DNA of 24,979 nucleotides from an uncultured Ruminiclostridium sp. (lineage in GTDB: Bacteria > Bacillota > Clostridia > Oscillospirales > Ruminococcaceae): contig CAJUFF010000024.1 in assembly GCA_910585505.1 (NCBI GenBank), forward strand, positions 1 to 24,979, given 5' to 3'. Positions 24,756-24,979 of the stretch are shown one piece after another. How positions within the stretch are numbered: the first letter of the stretch is position 1; every line of letters begins with the position of its first letter. Below the pieces are notes generated by a model. It was not told the origin of the DNA and searched no databases. It saw only the letters and a program-made list of their open reading frames with translations. Both the position numbers and the translations under genes were made by a program.

Positions 24756-24878
24756 TTATACTATTTGCAAATCATACTATAGACAAACCGAAAATTTGGA
24801 ATGATTTGCAAATAGTGCTTTGGGTGTAATTTCGATTCAATCTATTGTCTATAGATCGAATCGAAATTAGTATTATAA
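24756..24878 (+). repeat. Two-hairpin intergenic repeat element, copy 3
   Basis: Starts TTATACTA and ends AATTAGTATTATAA. First hairpin is a perfect 16-bp stem ACTATTTGCAAATCAT/ATGATTTGCAAATAGT (24760-24775, 24801-24816) with TATAGACAAA in the loop. Linker TAGTGCTTTGGGTGTAATT is at 24813-24831. Second hairpin is AATTTCGATTC/GAATCGAAATT (24828-24838, 24858-24868) with ATTGTCTATA in its loop. This is the clearest full copy. Confidence 0.8.
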
Positions 24879-24979
24879 GTACAAGCTCTGATTCCCGATC
24901 AAAGCATAGACAAATTTTGTTGTCGATCGGGAATTATACTGTTAACCAATTAAAAATTGGAAAAATGGTTTTTAATTGG
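24879..24979 (+). repeat. Further hairpin modules, cut by the window end
   Basis: A hairpin ATTCCCGATC/GATCGGGAAT (24891-24900, 24925-24934) is a near-identical inverted copy of the one at 2741-2786. It is followed by ACTGTTAACCAATTAAAAA and its loop (24938-24979), an exact 42-base inverted copy of 23411-23452. The element continues beyond the window. Confidence 0.75.

Noticed and set aside
23338..24979. Integron attC sites or a CRISPR array
   Set aside because: No attC core sites (GTTRRRY/RYYYAAC pairs) in every copy, no cassette genes, and no direct repeats with regular unique spacers; the units are inverted repeats in intergenic DNA.

Overview
The window looks like chromosomal DNA of a motile anaerobic Gram-positive bacterium of the class Clostridia, most plausibly a gut Oscillospirales/Ruminococcus relative. 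The basis is the Bacillus-like order of the flagellar genes with csrA/fliW, strong AAGGAGG-type ribosome binding sites, TTG starts, a Soj/Spo0J pair beside serS, and BcrA-type ABC genes. This is inferred from gene content, not from a marker gene.

Positions 34-11644 (minus strand) form one tightly packed flagellar late-gene run: flgM, flgN, flgK, flgL, a YviE/DUF6470 gene, fliW, csrA, fliD, fliS and a FliT-position gene. It continues into an amidohydrolase, a degenerate receiver-domain protein and a WYL-domain regulator. The order matches Bacillus subtilis flgM-flgN-flgK-flgL-yviE-fliW-csrA-(hag)-fliD-fliS-fliT, but the flagellin gene is absent. A sigma-28/sigma-D type promoter lies in front of flgM, so the anti-sigma factor and the filament-assembly genes appear to be transcribed by the sigma factor that FlgM inhibits. 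FliW and CsrA would add translational control.

Positions 12154-19341 (plus strand) hold a small secreted Cys/His protein, a large lipoprotein joining a propeller-like N-terminus to a solute-binding-protein-like C-terminus, a DUF6348-like protein, and the housekeeping cluster parA-parB-serS. ParA most likely starts at a TTG, and SerS has archaeal-type sequence features.

Positions 19546-23191 (minus strand) encode an ABC ATPase, two paralogous permeases and a sensor histidine kinase, with no response regulator. The promoter in front of the ATPase carries four direct CTTTAC repeats spaced 11-12 bp, the layout expected for an OmpR/PhoB-family regulator. A dGTPase-like HD protein follows at 23598-24614.

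The most unusual structure is a family of short two-hairpin elements in intergenic DNA (1-53, 2663-2794, 23338-23485, 24756-24979). Copies share their ends (TTATACTAATT / AATTAGTATAA), an internal linker (TAGTGCTTWGGGTGTAATT) and often a TTTGTCTATA core. Their hairpin stems differ completely from copy to copy, and some stems recur nearly or fully identical in other copies, as if stems were exchangeable modules. One end coincides with the 3' end of the WYL gene, which looks truncated there. A second, unrelated family of long terminator-like hairpins occurs at 16178-16256 and 19411-19492.

No rRNA, tRNA, CRISPR array, transposase gene or phage gene was recognised.
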